Part shown: in pieces, positions 1 to 8,331 of the stretch | Position numbering within the stretch: the stretch's first letter is position 1 | How the letters are laid out: the number at the start of each line of letters is the position of its first letter | Assembly (NCBI RefSeq): GCF_900142005.1 | Contig: NZ_FQZL01000006.1 | Span: 300,537 to 364,536 of the forward strand | Direction of reading: 5' to 3' | Origin: Dethiosulfatibacter aminovorans DSM 17477 | Lineage (GTDB): Bacteria > Bacillota > Clostridia > Tissierellales > Dethiosulfatibacteraceae | Length of the DNA stretch: 64,000 nt | Notes under the pieces: generated by a model | Database searches by the model: none | What the model saw: the letters and a program-made list of their open reading frames with translations, nothing else | What the model was told of the DNA's origin: nothing | Made by a program: the position numbers and the translations under genes

Positions 1-840
1 GAAAAAGAGATACTGTTGTGCAAAACCAGCATATTCACCGAAATTACTGGAAGCAAATTCTCCAATTCCATTACCTTCAATTTCATCGCCATAAAGAGTA
101 GTCATTATTCTTTTTATCCATACATCCACAGGAAAAGCACTGTATTTACCCATGGAAAAAAGCAATATGCAATGAGCCACCTTGTCACCTACCCCTTTCA
201 ATTTCTTAAGTTCCCTGGAAGCCGCTTCATAGTCAAATTCCTTTATTGAATAGAGCCATTCCATGTTTTTTTCTATATGCTTTGCCGCAGCTAGAATATA
301 CTTGTCCCTGAATCCAACCTTGCAGTTTCTGATATCTTCAAGATTCGCTTTCGCAATTGCCTGCGGCGTTGGAAAAGCATAATATTTCCTTCCTCTGTAT
401 TCCCCTATTTCCTCACCATATTTTTCCGAAAGATTTTCAACAGCATTTCTAATCATAGGTATTCTATTGTTTGCAGAAATAATAAAAGTAATCAATATTT
501 CCCATTCATCCTGATTGAGTGTCCTGATTCCTCTTCCAAAACCAATGGCCTTGTGCATGTGTTCATCTATATCTATATGACTTTTTATCCTTCCATAATC
601 TCTGGTAAGATCAAGATAATCATTCCATATATTATCAAAATCCTGCTTGTTGGTGTTATTTATAACAAGTTTATCTCCAAACATACCGATATTGACAACC
701 TTTTTATATGCCACTCCCGTATAGCTGCCATCCTCTTCTTCAGTCCATCTGAAACACTGCCCGCAGTCAAATACATGTCTCGGTATAAAATCATTTATAT
801 TCTCTATTTCAACTCTATCCTCATAATATTTAATTATCAC
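1..840 (-). CDS. 8-oxoguanine DNA glycosylase (OGG1/HhH-GPD type), 3' end cut by window edge
   Basis: The reading frame is open for 280 codons from a GTG at 840 to the window edge; GGAGG lies 5 nt upstream of the GTG. The translated product has the OGG-type N-terminal signature FDCGQCFRW (about residues 24-32) and a helix-hairpin-helix GPD module near residues 212-245: LKGVGDKVA carries the expected catalytic Lys, and FPVDVW carries the conserved Asp. Enzymes of this family excise oxidised guanine and nick the strand through a Schiff base. The family usually runs to about 290-310 residues, so only the C-terminal tail is missing. It is transcribed away from rex behind the rex terminator and is likely a separate unit. 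The family is clear; the exact base specificity is inferred. Confidence 0.85.
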   Translation of the reverse strand, partial: MIIKYYEDRVEIENINDFIPRHVFDCGQCFRWTEEEDGSYTGVAYKKVVNIGMFGDKLVINNTNKQDFDNIWNDYLDLTRDYGRIKSHIDIDEHMHKAIGFGRGIRTLNQDEWEILITFIISANNRIPMIRNAVENLSEKYGEEIGEYRGRKYYAFPTPQAIAKANLEDIRNCKVGFRDKYILAAAKHIEKNMEWLYSIKEFDYEAASRELKKLKGVGDKVAHCILLFSMGKYSAFPVDVWIKRIMTTLYGDEIEGNGIGEFASSNFGEYAGFAQQYLFF

Positions 841-922
841 CTAATCCTCCATAATTTTCCCTGATTCAAAATCACATCACATAAAGGGATATATGTTCAG
901 CAACCAGAATGCAGAAAAAATA

Positions 923-944
923 AAAACTCGCATACACGAGTTTT
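923..944 (-). terminator. Intrinsic terminator of rex
   Basis: There is an 8-bp perfect stem (AAAACTCG paired with CGAGTTTT, 6-nt loop). On the minus strand it is followed by a T-rich run. The hairpin overlaps the last codon and stop of rex. Confidence 0.8.
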
Positions 945-1584
945 ATTCTTCAGTATCATTCTTTTGTTTATAGTAATAAGCCAATGTGTAAAGACTCTCA
1001 TTCATTCTCACATGTTCAATGGCTACATCATCATCTACCTTTATATCAGTAGGAGCAAAATTCCAAATAGCCTTGATTCCGTGTGAAGTCAAGATGTCAG
1101 CCACATCCTGGCTTACAGCCTTAGGCGTACATATTACACCCATATCTATTTCGTTATCATCCAGATAACCGGGAAGATCATCCAGGTCCTTGATCTCTAT
1201 GTCCCTTATCCTTAATCCTATAAGCTTTGGATTCTTGTCAAACAGAGCCAGTACTTCAAATCCTTCTTCATAGAAACCAGCATAATTTGCAACAGCCTGA
1301 CCAATGTTTCCGGCTCCAACAATTACAACTCTAAACTTTTGGTTCAATCCAAGTATCTTGTTTATTTCTTCTCTCAGATTCATTGCATCATATCCGTAAC
1401 CCTGCTGTCCAAATCCTCCAAAATTATTTAAATCCTGTCTTATTTGCGAAGCGGTGAATCCAGTCATTTTACTTAAATCATTCGATGATACTCTATTAAT
1501 TCCATTTTCCAGTAAATCTCCCAAATATCTGTAGTATTTAGGTAGTCTTCTTATTACAGCATCAGATATTTTCTTTTTCCCCAT
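943..1584 (-). CDS. rex: Redox-sensing transcriptional repressor Rex
   Basis: The 213-residue protein starts at the ATG at 1584, chosen because GGAGGTGTAAGC precedes it; a longer in-frame start at 1617 lacks a good site. The N-terminal half is a winged helix (DAVIRRLPKYYRYL, then SSNDLSKMTGFTASQIRQDL, with FGGFGQQGYGY). The C-terminal half is a Rossmann NAD(H)-binding domain with VVIVGAGNIGQAV. Rex represses fermentation and NADH-oxidising genes when NADH/NAD is low and releases DNA when NADH rises. It is cytoplasmic and dimeric. It is divergent from the ABC-F gene. Its targets cannot be assigned from this window, although the microcompartment and oxidoreductase genes nearby are redox linked. 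Confidence 0.96.
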   Translation of the reverse strand: MGKKKISDAVIRRLPKYYRYLGDLLENGINRVSSNDLSKMTGFTASQIRQDLNNFGGFGQQGYGYDAMNLREEINKILGLNQKFRVVIVGAGNIGQAVANYAGFYEEGFEVLALFDKNPKLIGLRIRDIEIKDLDDLPGYLDDNEIDMGVICTPKAVSQDVADILTSHGIKAIWNFAPTDIKVDDDVAIEHVRMNESLYTLAYYYKQKNDTEE

Positions 1585-1776
1585 GCTTACACCTCCACTT
1601 AGATAATATTTTAACAATTTTCGGGTATTATTTCAATACTTTTAAAAATATTAATCCCTAATTTAGCACAATTCCCCAATCGTTTTTTTTATACTGCTTA
1701 AGCAAATCTTATAACGGAATCATAAATACACTTTACAACTGTCATATTTATAAATATACTATATGATGGTGATAAA

Positions 1777-3687
1777 ATGATTGATATAACATGTAAAAAA
1801 CTAACAATGTCTTATTCCGCTGAAAAAATACTAGACAAAATAGATTTTACCATAAATGAATACGAAAAGGTAGCATTAATTGGTCTAAATGGATCCGGAA
1901 AGACAACTTTATTTAATATTTTAACTTCAAGACTGGACTATGACAACGGTACAGTCTTTGTCAACAAGTCAAAAAAACTTGGGTACTTGAAACAGATCGA
2001 TGATTTTTCCGACAAGGACACAATATACAGTGTCATAGAAGAAGTATTCAAGCATATAATGAATCTGGAAGGCCTTCTAAGAAGTCTGGAAGCAAAAATG
2101 AGCAATCCCAAAGATGGCGAAGACGTAGCCCTTATAATGGAAGAATATTCAGCAGTCAATGATGAATTCGAAAAACTGGACGGATACAGCTATCAGAGCA
2201 GGATAAAAGGAGTTCTAAACGGACTGGGGTTCAAACATGACGATTTCAGCAAAAACATCAACAAACTCAGTGGCGGTCAAAAGAACAGAGTCATGCTGGC
2301 TAAACTTCTTCTTACCTCCCCTGACATACTCCTTCTTGACGAACCTACCAACCACCTCGATATTAAGTCTGTTGAGTGGCTGGAGAAATTCATCAAGGAT
2401 TACAAAGGTACCGTGCTTTTGATTTCCCATGACAGGTATTTTCTTGACAGCGTAACTTCAAAAACACTGTTTCTGAACAACAAGCACATTACGCAATACA
2501 ACGGCAACTACAGCTACTTCATCAATAAACGTTCAGAAGAACTCGAACTTCAGAGAAAGAAATACATAATCCAGGAAAAGGAGATACAGCGCCAGAAGGA
2601 AATAATAGCAAAATTCCTGTCAAACGGAAGAGACAAAAAAGTCAAACAGGCAAAAAGTAGAGAAAAAATGCTTCAAAATATTCAAAGGGTTGAAAAACCT
2701 GAAGAGGAGAACAACAAAATATCCATAAGATTTACACCCGGCTTGGAAAGCGGAAACGACGTTCTTTTTGTTAATAACTTATCAAAGTCCTTCGATGATG
2801 AGAAAGTATTCGAAAATATAGACTTCAACATATACAAGGGTGATAAAATCGGTTTAATCGGTCCAAACGGCGTAGGCAAATCAACTCTTGTAAAAATCAT
2901 AACCGGTCAGTTGAGCTCTGATTCAGGGGAATACAACTTCGGCCACAATGTAAACATAGGATACTTTGACCAGGAACTTTCAGGACTCAACCCGGACAAT
3001 TCGGTTCTTGATGAAATCTGGGATGAATACCCCAGATTGAAGGTACATGAAGTTAGAGGCTACCTTGCCAGGTTTAATTTTTTCAATGATGACCTGTTTA
3101 AAACCATCGACAATCTAAGCGGCGGAGAAAAAAGCAGACTATCTCTCCTGAAACTTATGCTTTCAAATACAAACTTCATAGTAATGGACGAGCCTACAAA
3201 CCATCTTGATATTGATTCCAAGGACGTACTTGAGAAAACCATATCCGACTATACCGGTACGATACTTGTAATCTCCCATGACAGGTATTTTCTGAACAAG
3301 ATTGTAACAAAAATATTTGATATGGATTCAATGGGAATAACTGAATATCTCGGAGACTACGACTACTATTACTATAAGAAGAACATGTTGAATATGGAGG
3401 AAGAACCGGAAAACAGAATAACCAAGACAGAACTTAAAAACAATGCGAAAAAAGAACGTGAAATCATCAGGGAGAGACAACGGCTTAAGAAAAAGATTGA
3501 AGAAATTGAAGCTTCAATCGTCAAACTTGAGGAGGAAATTTCCGAACTTGAAGGCAAGCTTTGCCTACCCGAAGTATACAACGATCATATAAAGGCAAAA
3601 GAAGTAAATGACAATCTGGAAAATCTCAAATCACAGCTTGAAGATGAATACTACCAGTGGGAAGAATGCCAAAACAGCATTCCATAA
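1777..3687 (+). CDS. ABC-F family ATP-binding protein (ribosome-associated ATPase)
   Basis: The 636-residue soluble protein has two tandem ABC domains and no membrane segments. The first has Walker A GLNGSGKTT, signature LSGGQKNR and Walker B LLLDEPTNHLD. The second has GPNGVGKST, LSGGEKSR and VMDEPTNHLD. A charged linker (about residues 240-310) separates them, and the protein ends in a coiled coil (about 555-630). This is the ABC-F architecture of translation factors and ribosome-protection proteins, closest in layout to the housekeeping YdiF type. A role in antibiotic resistance cannot be inferred from the sequence. It is monocistronic on the plus strand, divergent from rex, and closed by the hairpins at 3692-3788. 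Confidence 0.92.
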   Translation: MIDITCKKLTMSYSAEKILDKIDFTINEYEKVALIGLNGSGKTTLFNILTSRLDYDNGTVFVNKSKKLGYLKQIDDFSDKDTIYSVIEEVFKHIMNLEGLLRSLEAKMSNPKDGEDVALIMEEYSAVNDEFEKLDGYSYQSRIKGVLNGLGFKHDDFSKNINKLSGGQKNRVMLAKLLLTSPDILLLDEPTNHLDIKSVEWLEKFIKDYKGTVLLISHDRYFLDSVTSKTLFLNNKHITQYNGNYSYFINKRSEELELQRKKYIIQEKEIQRQKEIIAKFLSNGRDKKVKQAKSREKMLQNIQRVEKPEEENNKISIRFTPGLESGNDVLFVNNLSKSFDDEKVFENIDFNIYKGDKIGLIGPNGVGKSTLVKIITGQLSSDSGEYNFGHNVNIGYFDQELSGLNPDNSVLDEIWDEYPRLKVHEVRGYLARFNFFNDDLFKTIDNLSGGEKSRLSLLKLMLSNTNFIVMDEPTNHLDIDSKDVLEKTISDYTGTILVISHDRYFLNKIVTKIFDMDSMGITEYLGDYDYYYYKKNMLNMEEEPENRITKTELKNNAKKEREIIRERQRLKKKIEEIEASIVKLEEEISELEGKLCLPEVYNDHIKAKEVNDNLENLKSQLEDEYYQWEECQNSIP

Positions 3688-3691
3688 GGTT

Positions 3692-3730
3692 GGTCACAAG
3701 AAGCATTATCCATTCACGCTTCTTGTGACC
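3692..3730 (+). terminator. Strong hairpin after the ABC-F gene
   Basis: A perfect 13-bp stem (GGTCACAAGAAGC with its complement) encloses a 13-nt loop just after the ABC-F stop. There is no T run after it, so it may protect the mRNA end rather than terminate alone; the next hairpin supplies the T tract. Confidence 0.55.
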
Positions 3731-3754
3731 GACATGGATATTTAAAGGTCTAAG

Positions 3755-3788
3755 AAAGGTAGTTGAGATTTATATTTCAACTACCTTT
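3755..3788. terminator. Bidirectional terminator between converging genes
   Basis: A 12-bp perfect stem (AAAGGTAGTTGA with its complement, 10-nt loop) is followed by a T run on the plus strand and a shorter one on the minus strand. It lies between the ABC-F gene and the glycerate kinase gene, which converge here. Confidence 0.8.
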
Positions 3789-3794
3789 TTAATT

Positions 3795-4934
3795 TCAATT
3801 GTGAAGCAGACTCAAAACATTGACGAGGGTGTCCCTTAAGAGATTTTCGCCGTTCATCATTGAATACTCCAGGGTCATTGGACAATTAGCGATGGGGAAA
3901 ACACCTATGATTCCATGTTCATAGAATTCCTCAAAGGCTATGTCTCTGGCTCCCACTATTGCTACTGTCTTGGAACCGTAGGATTTTGCCAGCTTTGCCA
4001 GTTCAATTGGAAGCTTGCCGTGCAGCGACTGATGATTCATCTGTCCCTCTGCTGTAACTACAAGATCCACACCTTCTTTAAGTATGTCTTCAAGTCCAAC
4101 CTGATCCTTGATTATTTCAAATCCAGGCTTCAATTGCCCATTCAAGGCACCATAGAGACAAGCCCCAAGACCGCCGGCAGCACCTCCCCCAATTAGGGAA
4201 TCAACTTCCACTCCCAAGGACTTTTTAAAAACTTCTGCAAAATTTCTAAGACCAAGATCCAGCTCCCTGACCATTTCTTCAGTCGCACCCTTTTGCGGGC
4301 CATAAACATAGGCTGCACCTTTTTCGCCGTATAGGGGATTGTTTACATCACAGGCTACAAGAAGGTCAATTCCTTCAAAGATGAATTTGCCGTCTCTATC
4401 CACAGGTCTTTCAATAGCCGCCAGTTGGAGAAGAGCTATTCCTCCTCTTTCAACCTCATTGCCATTTTTATCCAAGCACTTGAATCCCAAAGCCTGCAGC
4501 ATCCCAAGACCTGCATCGGAAGTTGCACTGCCGCCAATTCCCACAATTATTCTCTTAACACCTTTGTTGATGGCATCAAGAATCAACTGTCCCGTGCCGT
4601 AAGTCGAAGCAACCATGGGATTTCTCAACTCAACAGGCACTAGAGGCAGTCCTGAAGCTGCAGCCATTTCAATAACTGCAACCTTTCCATCTTCAATAAG
4701 GCCATATTGTGCATTGACAAGTGTTCCAAGAGGATCTTCAACCTGTGCATAAACAAATTCACCCTTTTGGCCAGCAACCAGAGCTTCTACAGTACCTTCC
4801 CCTCCATCCGCAAGAGGCAAAACAGTCACTTCGTCTTCCGGCCAATGCTCCGCTATGACTTCCTTTGCAATTTCACAAAATTTGTAGGCACTCACACTAT
4901 CCTTAAAACTATCCGGACCTACCAGTATTTTCAT
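3795..4934 (-). CDS. Glycerate kinase (GarK/GlxK family)
   Basis: The 379-residue protein opens with MKILVGPDSFKDSVSA and carries the glycine-rich VGIGGSATSDAGLGML motif (about residues 130-148) and LIGGGAAGGLGACLYGAL. These are hallmarks of the glycerate 2-kinase family that phosphorylates D-glycerate with ATP and feeds it into lower glycolysis. The length fits the family. The start has GGAGGGG 6 nt upstream. It follows the molybdoenzyme gene by 28 nt, so the two are probably co-transcribed, although no shared pathway is obvious. Which hydroxyl is phosphorylated is not shown by the sequence. Confidence 0.93.
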   Translation of the reverse strand: MKILVGPDSFKDSVSAYKFCEIAKEVIAEHWPEDEVTVLPLADGGEGTVEALVAGQKGEFVYAQVEDPLGTLVNAQYGLIEDGKVAVIEMAAASGLPLVPVELRNPMVASTYGTGQLILDAINKGVKRIIVGIGGSATSDAGLGMLQALGFKCLDKNGNEVERGGIALLQLAAIERPVDRDGKFIFEGIDLLVACDVNNPLYGEKGAAYVYGPQKGATEEMVRELDLGLRNFAEVFKKSLGVEVDSLIGGGAAGGLGACLYGALNGQLKPGFEIIKDQVGLEDILKEGVDLVVTAEGQMNHQSLHGKLPIELAKLAKSYGSKTVAIVGARDIAFEEFYEHGIIGVFPIANCPMTLEYSMMNGENLLRDTLVNVLSLLHN

Positions 4935-4962
4935 TACATCCCCTCCATTTTACGTTTGATTA

Positions 4963-6981
4963 TCATACCTTGCCGATCTCCACCAAACAGTCATGGTATG
5001 CCGTAGCATCGCCTATATCCGTTTTCCTTCCAGGAATAAGAACATTGACGGAAGCCCCTGTACCGTCTCCCCAGCCGGCATATATGTGGACTTCTCCTTC
5101 CCTTACCATATCTCCAACATCTGCAATCATTTCAATCACTCCCCTGTCGTTGTATATTCCGACAAGGTCTCCGTTTGCAATATCCCTTTTTTCCGCATCC
5201 ATTGAATTGACCTGAACCTTCGGCACACTGTTTTTAACGGACAGCTTCATCTCCTTGAACTGGGAATTTATCATCCCGGGAGCATGGCTGCTGAATAGTT
5301 GCAAGGGATACTTGCTGTAAAGTTCAGGTTTGCTGTACCTGCTTTCAACAGATTCACAATAGTCAGGCAAAGGGTCCTTTCCCCAGTTTTTCATTTGTTC
5401 GCTGAATATCTCAATCTTACCGCTTGGTGTGTCAAAAACAAGGTCCTCATAAGCTATTTCATTATATCCCTCATAGAGATAAGGTTTCTCCTTGAGTTCT
5501 TCATAAGTCGTATTGATATTATTGTCTTTAATGAGCCGGTTTATGGCATCTTCATCTATTACAGGCAGGTACGCCAGGTCAAACCCCAGCTTTTCTCCCA
5601 GGAGCCTGTATATTTCAGGTTCGCTCTTGCATTCCCCCTGAGGCTCAACGAGCTTTGGCATCAATTGAATATATGAGTCTCCGTATATCGAAAATATATC
5701 ATCCTTTTCAGAAAACATAGCCGCAGGCAATACAAGGTCCGAATCAAGAGCCGTATCCGTCATGAAATGCTCTACTGTAACTATAAAATCAATCTTATCC
5801 ATAACCTTTTTCATCCCGGTAATGTCTGGAGAGCTCACCAGCGGATTGGCCTTTTCAATCCAAAGCAGTCTTATTCTGGAAGACTCATCTTCCAAGGCTT
5901 CAGCAACTTTCCCGACATGTATGTTTTCATTTATCTCATATCCCTTAACCGGCAGGTTTTTCCAACTTATTCTGGGGTTCTGGTCATCAGAGAAATAGAA
6001 CCCTCCCCCGCTGACACCAATACTTCCAGTAAGGGCAGGCAAAATGCACACACACCTTTCCGTCTGCCCGCCGTTAGAATATCTGGATTTCCCTGATCCT
6101 GTAATGAAGGCATATACGGGATTTTCTTCGATATGATCTACAACTTCATTTATCTGCTCGAGGGCTATGCCGGTCTTGGCAGATATTTCATCCAAATCAT
6201 ATTCCTTCAATCTTTCACAATATTCTTCAAAGCCAAGGACGTGCTTATGGATAAAATCATGGTTGCAAATGTTCCTATCAATCATAATCTTTGCAATTCC
6301 CATTGCCAGAAGACCGTCCGTTCCTCCTCTAGGATGAATCCGTACTGCACCTTCTATCATGGTTTCGCTGACCCTTGGATCTATTACTATAAGTTTTGCT
6401 CCTTTCTTTACAGCAGCCTTGATGTTTCTCATCCTGTGTATATTTGTATTTGCCGGATTGGATCCCCACACGATTATCAGCCTTGCATTTTGAAGATCGC
6501 TGTTGTGATTTTGCATAACAGTACCATATGTATATTTCACAGCAGTCTTTCCAGCCGCCATGCAGAGGCTGCCATAGCAGGAAGTTATGCTTCCAAGCTG
6601 CATCCAAAAGCTTTTTGCATAGTCGTTAAGCTTCCCCATATGTCCGTAGCCCATCATATACATAATGGATTCAGCCCCACAATCCCTTACGGAATCAGTC
6701 AATTTTCTTGCAATAATGTCCAAAGCCTCGTCCCATGATATTCTACTGAATTCCCCGGTGTTCTTTTCCTTAAGCATGGGGAATGTAATTCTGTCAGGGT
6801 GGTATAGGCGCTTATGATATGACGCTCCCTTGCTGCAAAGATAGCCGTCAGAATTTGTGTTGCTTTTATTCCCTGCAACCTTAACAATCTTTCCATCTTC
6901 TATTGTTACCTTAAGCGTACAGCCTCCAAAACAGTCTCTCGGACAGACTGACGTATACGTTCCATCGGGTTTACATGTCAT
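4963..6981 (-). CDS. Molybdopterin-dependent oxidoreductase (DMSO reductase family), orphan catalytic subunit
   Basis: The start was placed at the ATG at 6981 because GGAGGATAAA precedes it; 672 residues. Near the N terminus Cys13, Cys17, Cys21 and Cys49 form a [4Fe-4S] site (CPRDCFGGC, then GYLCSKG). The molybdopterin fold follows: VWGSNPANTN, IDPRVSETMIEGA, TGSGKSRYSNGGQTERC, and a C-terminal molydopterin-dinucleotide binding domain from about 555 (LFSSHAPGMINSQF to DATAYHDCLVEIGKV). There is no twin-arginine signal, so it is probably cytoplasmic. No Fe-S, membrane or maturation partner is adjacent. The Mo ligand is not certain; the Cys in CYGSLCMAAG is a candidate. The substrate is unknown. 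Confidence 0.85.
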   Translation of the reverse strand: MTCKPDGTYTSVCPRDCFGGCTLKVTIEDGKIVKVAGNKSNTNSDGYLCSKGASYHKRLYHPDRITFPMLKEKNTGEFSRISWDEALDIIARKLTDSVRDCGAESIMYMMGYGHMGKLNDYAKSFWMQLGSITSCYGSLCMAAGKTAVKYTYGTVMQNHNSDLQNARLIIVWGSNPANTNIHRMRNIKAAVKKGAKLIVIDPRVSETMIEGAVRIHPRGGTDGLLAMGIAKIMIDRNICNHDFIHKHVLGFEEYCERLKEYDLDEISAKTGIALEQINEVVDHIEENPVYAFITGSGKSRYSNGGQTERCVCILPALTGSIGVSGGGFYFSDDQNPRISWKNLPVKGYEINENIHVGKVAEALEDESSRIRLLWIEKANPLVSSPDITGMKKVMDKIDFIVTVEHFMTDTALDSDLVLPAAMFSEKDDIFSIYGDSYIQLMPKLVEPQGECKSEPEIYRLLGEKLGFDLAYLPVIDEDAINRLIKDNNINTTYEELKEKPYLYEGYNEIAYEDLVFDTPSGKIEIFSEQMKNWGKDPLPDYCESVESRYSKPELYSKYPLQLFSSHAPGMINSQFKEMKLSVKNSVPKVQVNSMDAEKRDIANGDLVGIYNDRGVIEMIADVGDMVREGEVHIYAGWGDGTGASVNVLIPGRKTDIGDATAYHDCLVEIGKV

Positions 6982-7051
6982 TTTATCCTCCAAAATCACT
7001 TTCATTTTCTCAATATAATATCTTATCATCAAAATACAAAAAATCACAGAT

Positions 7052-7076
7052 AAAAAGAACCCTAAAATTAGGGTTC
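7052..7076 (-). terminator. Intrinsic terminator after the 126-residue protein gene
   Basis: A perfect 8-bp stem (GAACCCTA with its complement, 4-nt loop) is followed on the minus strand by TTTTT. It separates the small unknown gene from the downstream molybdoenzyme gene. Confidence 0.85.
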
Positions 7077-7086
7077 CCGATTTCCG

Positions 7087-7467
7087 TCATCCAAAGATCC
7101 TGTGCTTCTTTTCCTCTTCCATGGCATCTTCCAAATCAATAATTTTGTTGTCAAGCATTTCTATAACCCGTCTTATCTTATTGATTTTTTCCTGTATGCC
7201 TTTATTGGATGTATGTAAAATATAGTCATCATAGATATCCTTTTCTTCAAAATCTATGTCATATTCTGTAAACAAAGTCGCTTTCATACTGTTGACATAA
7301 CTGTCAAACACCGGTCTAGTTATTCTATCCAGTTCTTTTAGTACTCCTTCTCTTACCAATTGCAATTTCAGCAATTCAATACTTAGCGGATTTTCTTCAT
7401 TACCGCCAACGCAATCATTTTCCAGATAATTTCCTGAAATCAGTTCCATCTTTTTAAATATATCCAT
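7087..7467 (-). CDS. Hypothetical protein, 126 residues, C-terminal coiled coil
   Basis: I do not recognise this family. The frame is supported by GGAGATGTTAA before the ATG and by a perfect terminator after the stop. The protein is acidic and without membrane segments. Residues about 28-60 look helical (LLKLQLVREGVLKELDRI), and 90-120 form a charged heptad-like helix (IQEKINKIRRVIEMLDNKIIDL). It has one Cys near residue 19. An AT-rich stretch with TATAAT-like hexamers (7575-7590) lies about 110 nt upstream. It sits alone between the eut operon and the molybdoenzyme. Confidence 0.6.
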   Translation of the reverse strand: MDIFKKMELISGNYLENDCVGGNEENPLSIELLKLQLVREGVLKELDRITRPVFDSYVNSMKATLFTEYDIDFEEKDIYDDYILHTSNKGIQEKINKIRRVIEMLDNKIIDLEDAMEEEKKHRIFG

Positions 7468-7763
7468 TTAACATCTCCTATAATTCTGATTATTTCTTAC
7501 AATTCGTCAGATTCTAGTCAGTCAATAGAATAAATTCTTGTTCAAACAACCCCCTCATCAAACAATCTACATTATATTATATCATATTTTTTAGTGACTT
7601 TTTGTTTATCTTTATAAAAAACAACCACACTATGTAGTCAGTTCAATAGGTTAATTTTACAGTCCAATAACCATGTTTTGTGCTTAGCAAATCCCACAAG
7701 AGAGTATAATAAAAATAATTACAACTCATTCCAGATTTAACCCCGTAATATAAATTTATGATA
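7468..7763. other. Intergenic stretch after the microcompartment operon
   Basis: No gene is seen here. It probably holds the promoter of the 126-residue protein gene (minus-strand TATAAT-like hexamers around 7575-7590). I found no strong terminator directly behind pduT. Confidence 0.4.
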
Positions 7764-8312
7764 CTAAAGTAAACTTTCAAACAATTCCCTGTTAGGACTT
7801 GGAATAATCACATTGGCTATTCCTAAACCCTCACAGTTTTCATCTGCAACTCCGGAATCTATTGCAGCCCTGACAGCCGAAACGTCTCCACTCAATACTA
7901 CAAAGGATTTTCCTCCTATTCCTGTCCCCAATCTTACATCAATGAGACTTATATCTGACATTTTAACCGCTATATCGGCAGCATATATTGAAGCTGTAAC
8001 ACTGAAAAATTCCATTATCCCTATTGCATTAACCTGAACATATTCGCTTGCCTTTTGTATAGCTTGTATTACTTGGCTGTTAATCCTTGGTATTATACAC
8101 TTGTCTATTACAAATGATCCTCCTATTTCAGTCCCTACTTCTATTGATGCCTGTACAGCAGACACTTCTCCGCTTATCAAAACATGATATTTCCCTGGAC
8201 AGGTTGGGCAAGCCATCAACAATTCCACATCAGCAGCTTTAAGCATACTATCGGCTGCTTCTATTCCTTTGGCTATACTATTCAGTTCCAAAAATCCTAT
8301 CGTTCCAATCAT
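7764..8312 (-). CDS. pduT: PduT-type tandem BMC shell protein with Fe-S cysteine
   Basis: The 182-residue protein has two BMC domains (about 3-88 and 94-182, each with the xxGxxE and GDVSAV patterns). Tandem-BMC shell proteins form pseudohexameric trimers. Residue Cys38 in CPTCPGK matches the position and context of the Cys that holds a [4Fe-4S] cluster at the three-fold axis of PduT; Cys35 is an additional nearby Cys. In Pdu systems PduT works with PduS to pass electrons across the shell, and pduS lies 19 nt upstream here. It is the last gene of the eut operon. The family call rests on the tandem layout plus the CPGK motif. Confidence 0.9.
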   Translation of the reverse strand: MIGTIGFLELNSIAKGIEAADSMLKAADVELLMACPTCPGKYHVLISGEVSAVQASIEVGTEIGGSFVIDKCIIPRINSQVIQAIQKASEYVQVNAIGIMEFFSVTASIYAADIAVKMSDISLIDVRLGTGIGGKSFVVLSGDVSAVRAAIDSGVADENCEGLGIANVIIPSPNRELFESLL

Positions 8313-8331
8313 ATCAATTCTCCTTAACTTT

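Noticed and set aside
1585..1660. Possible Rex operator upstream of rex
   Set aside because: Only one TTAACAA-like half-site is seen; no full inverted repeat.
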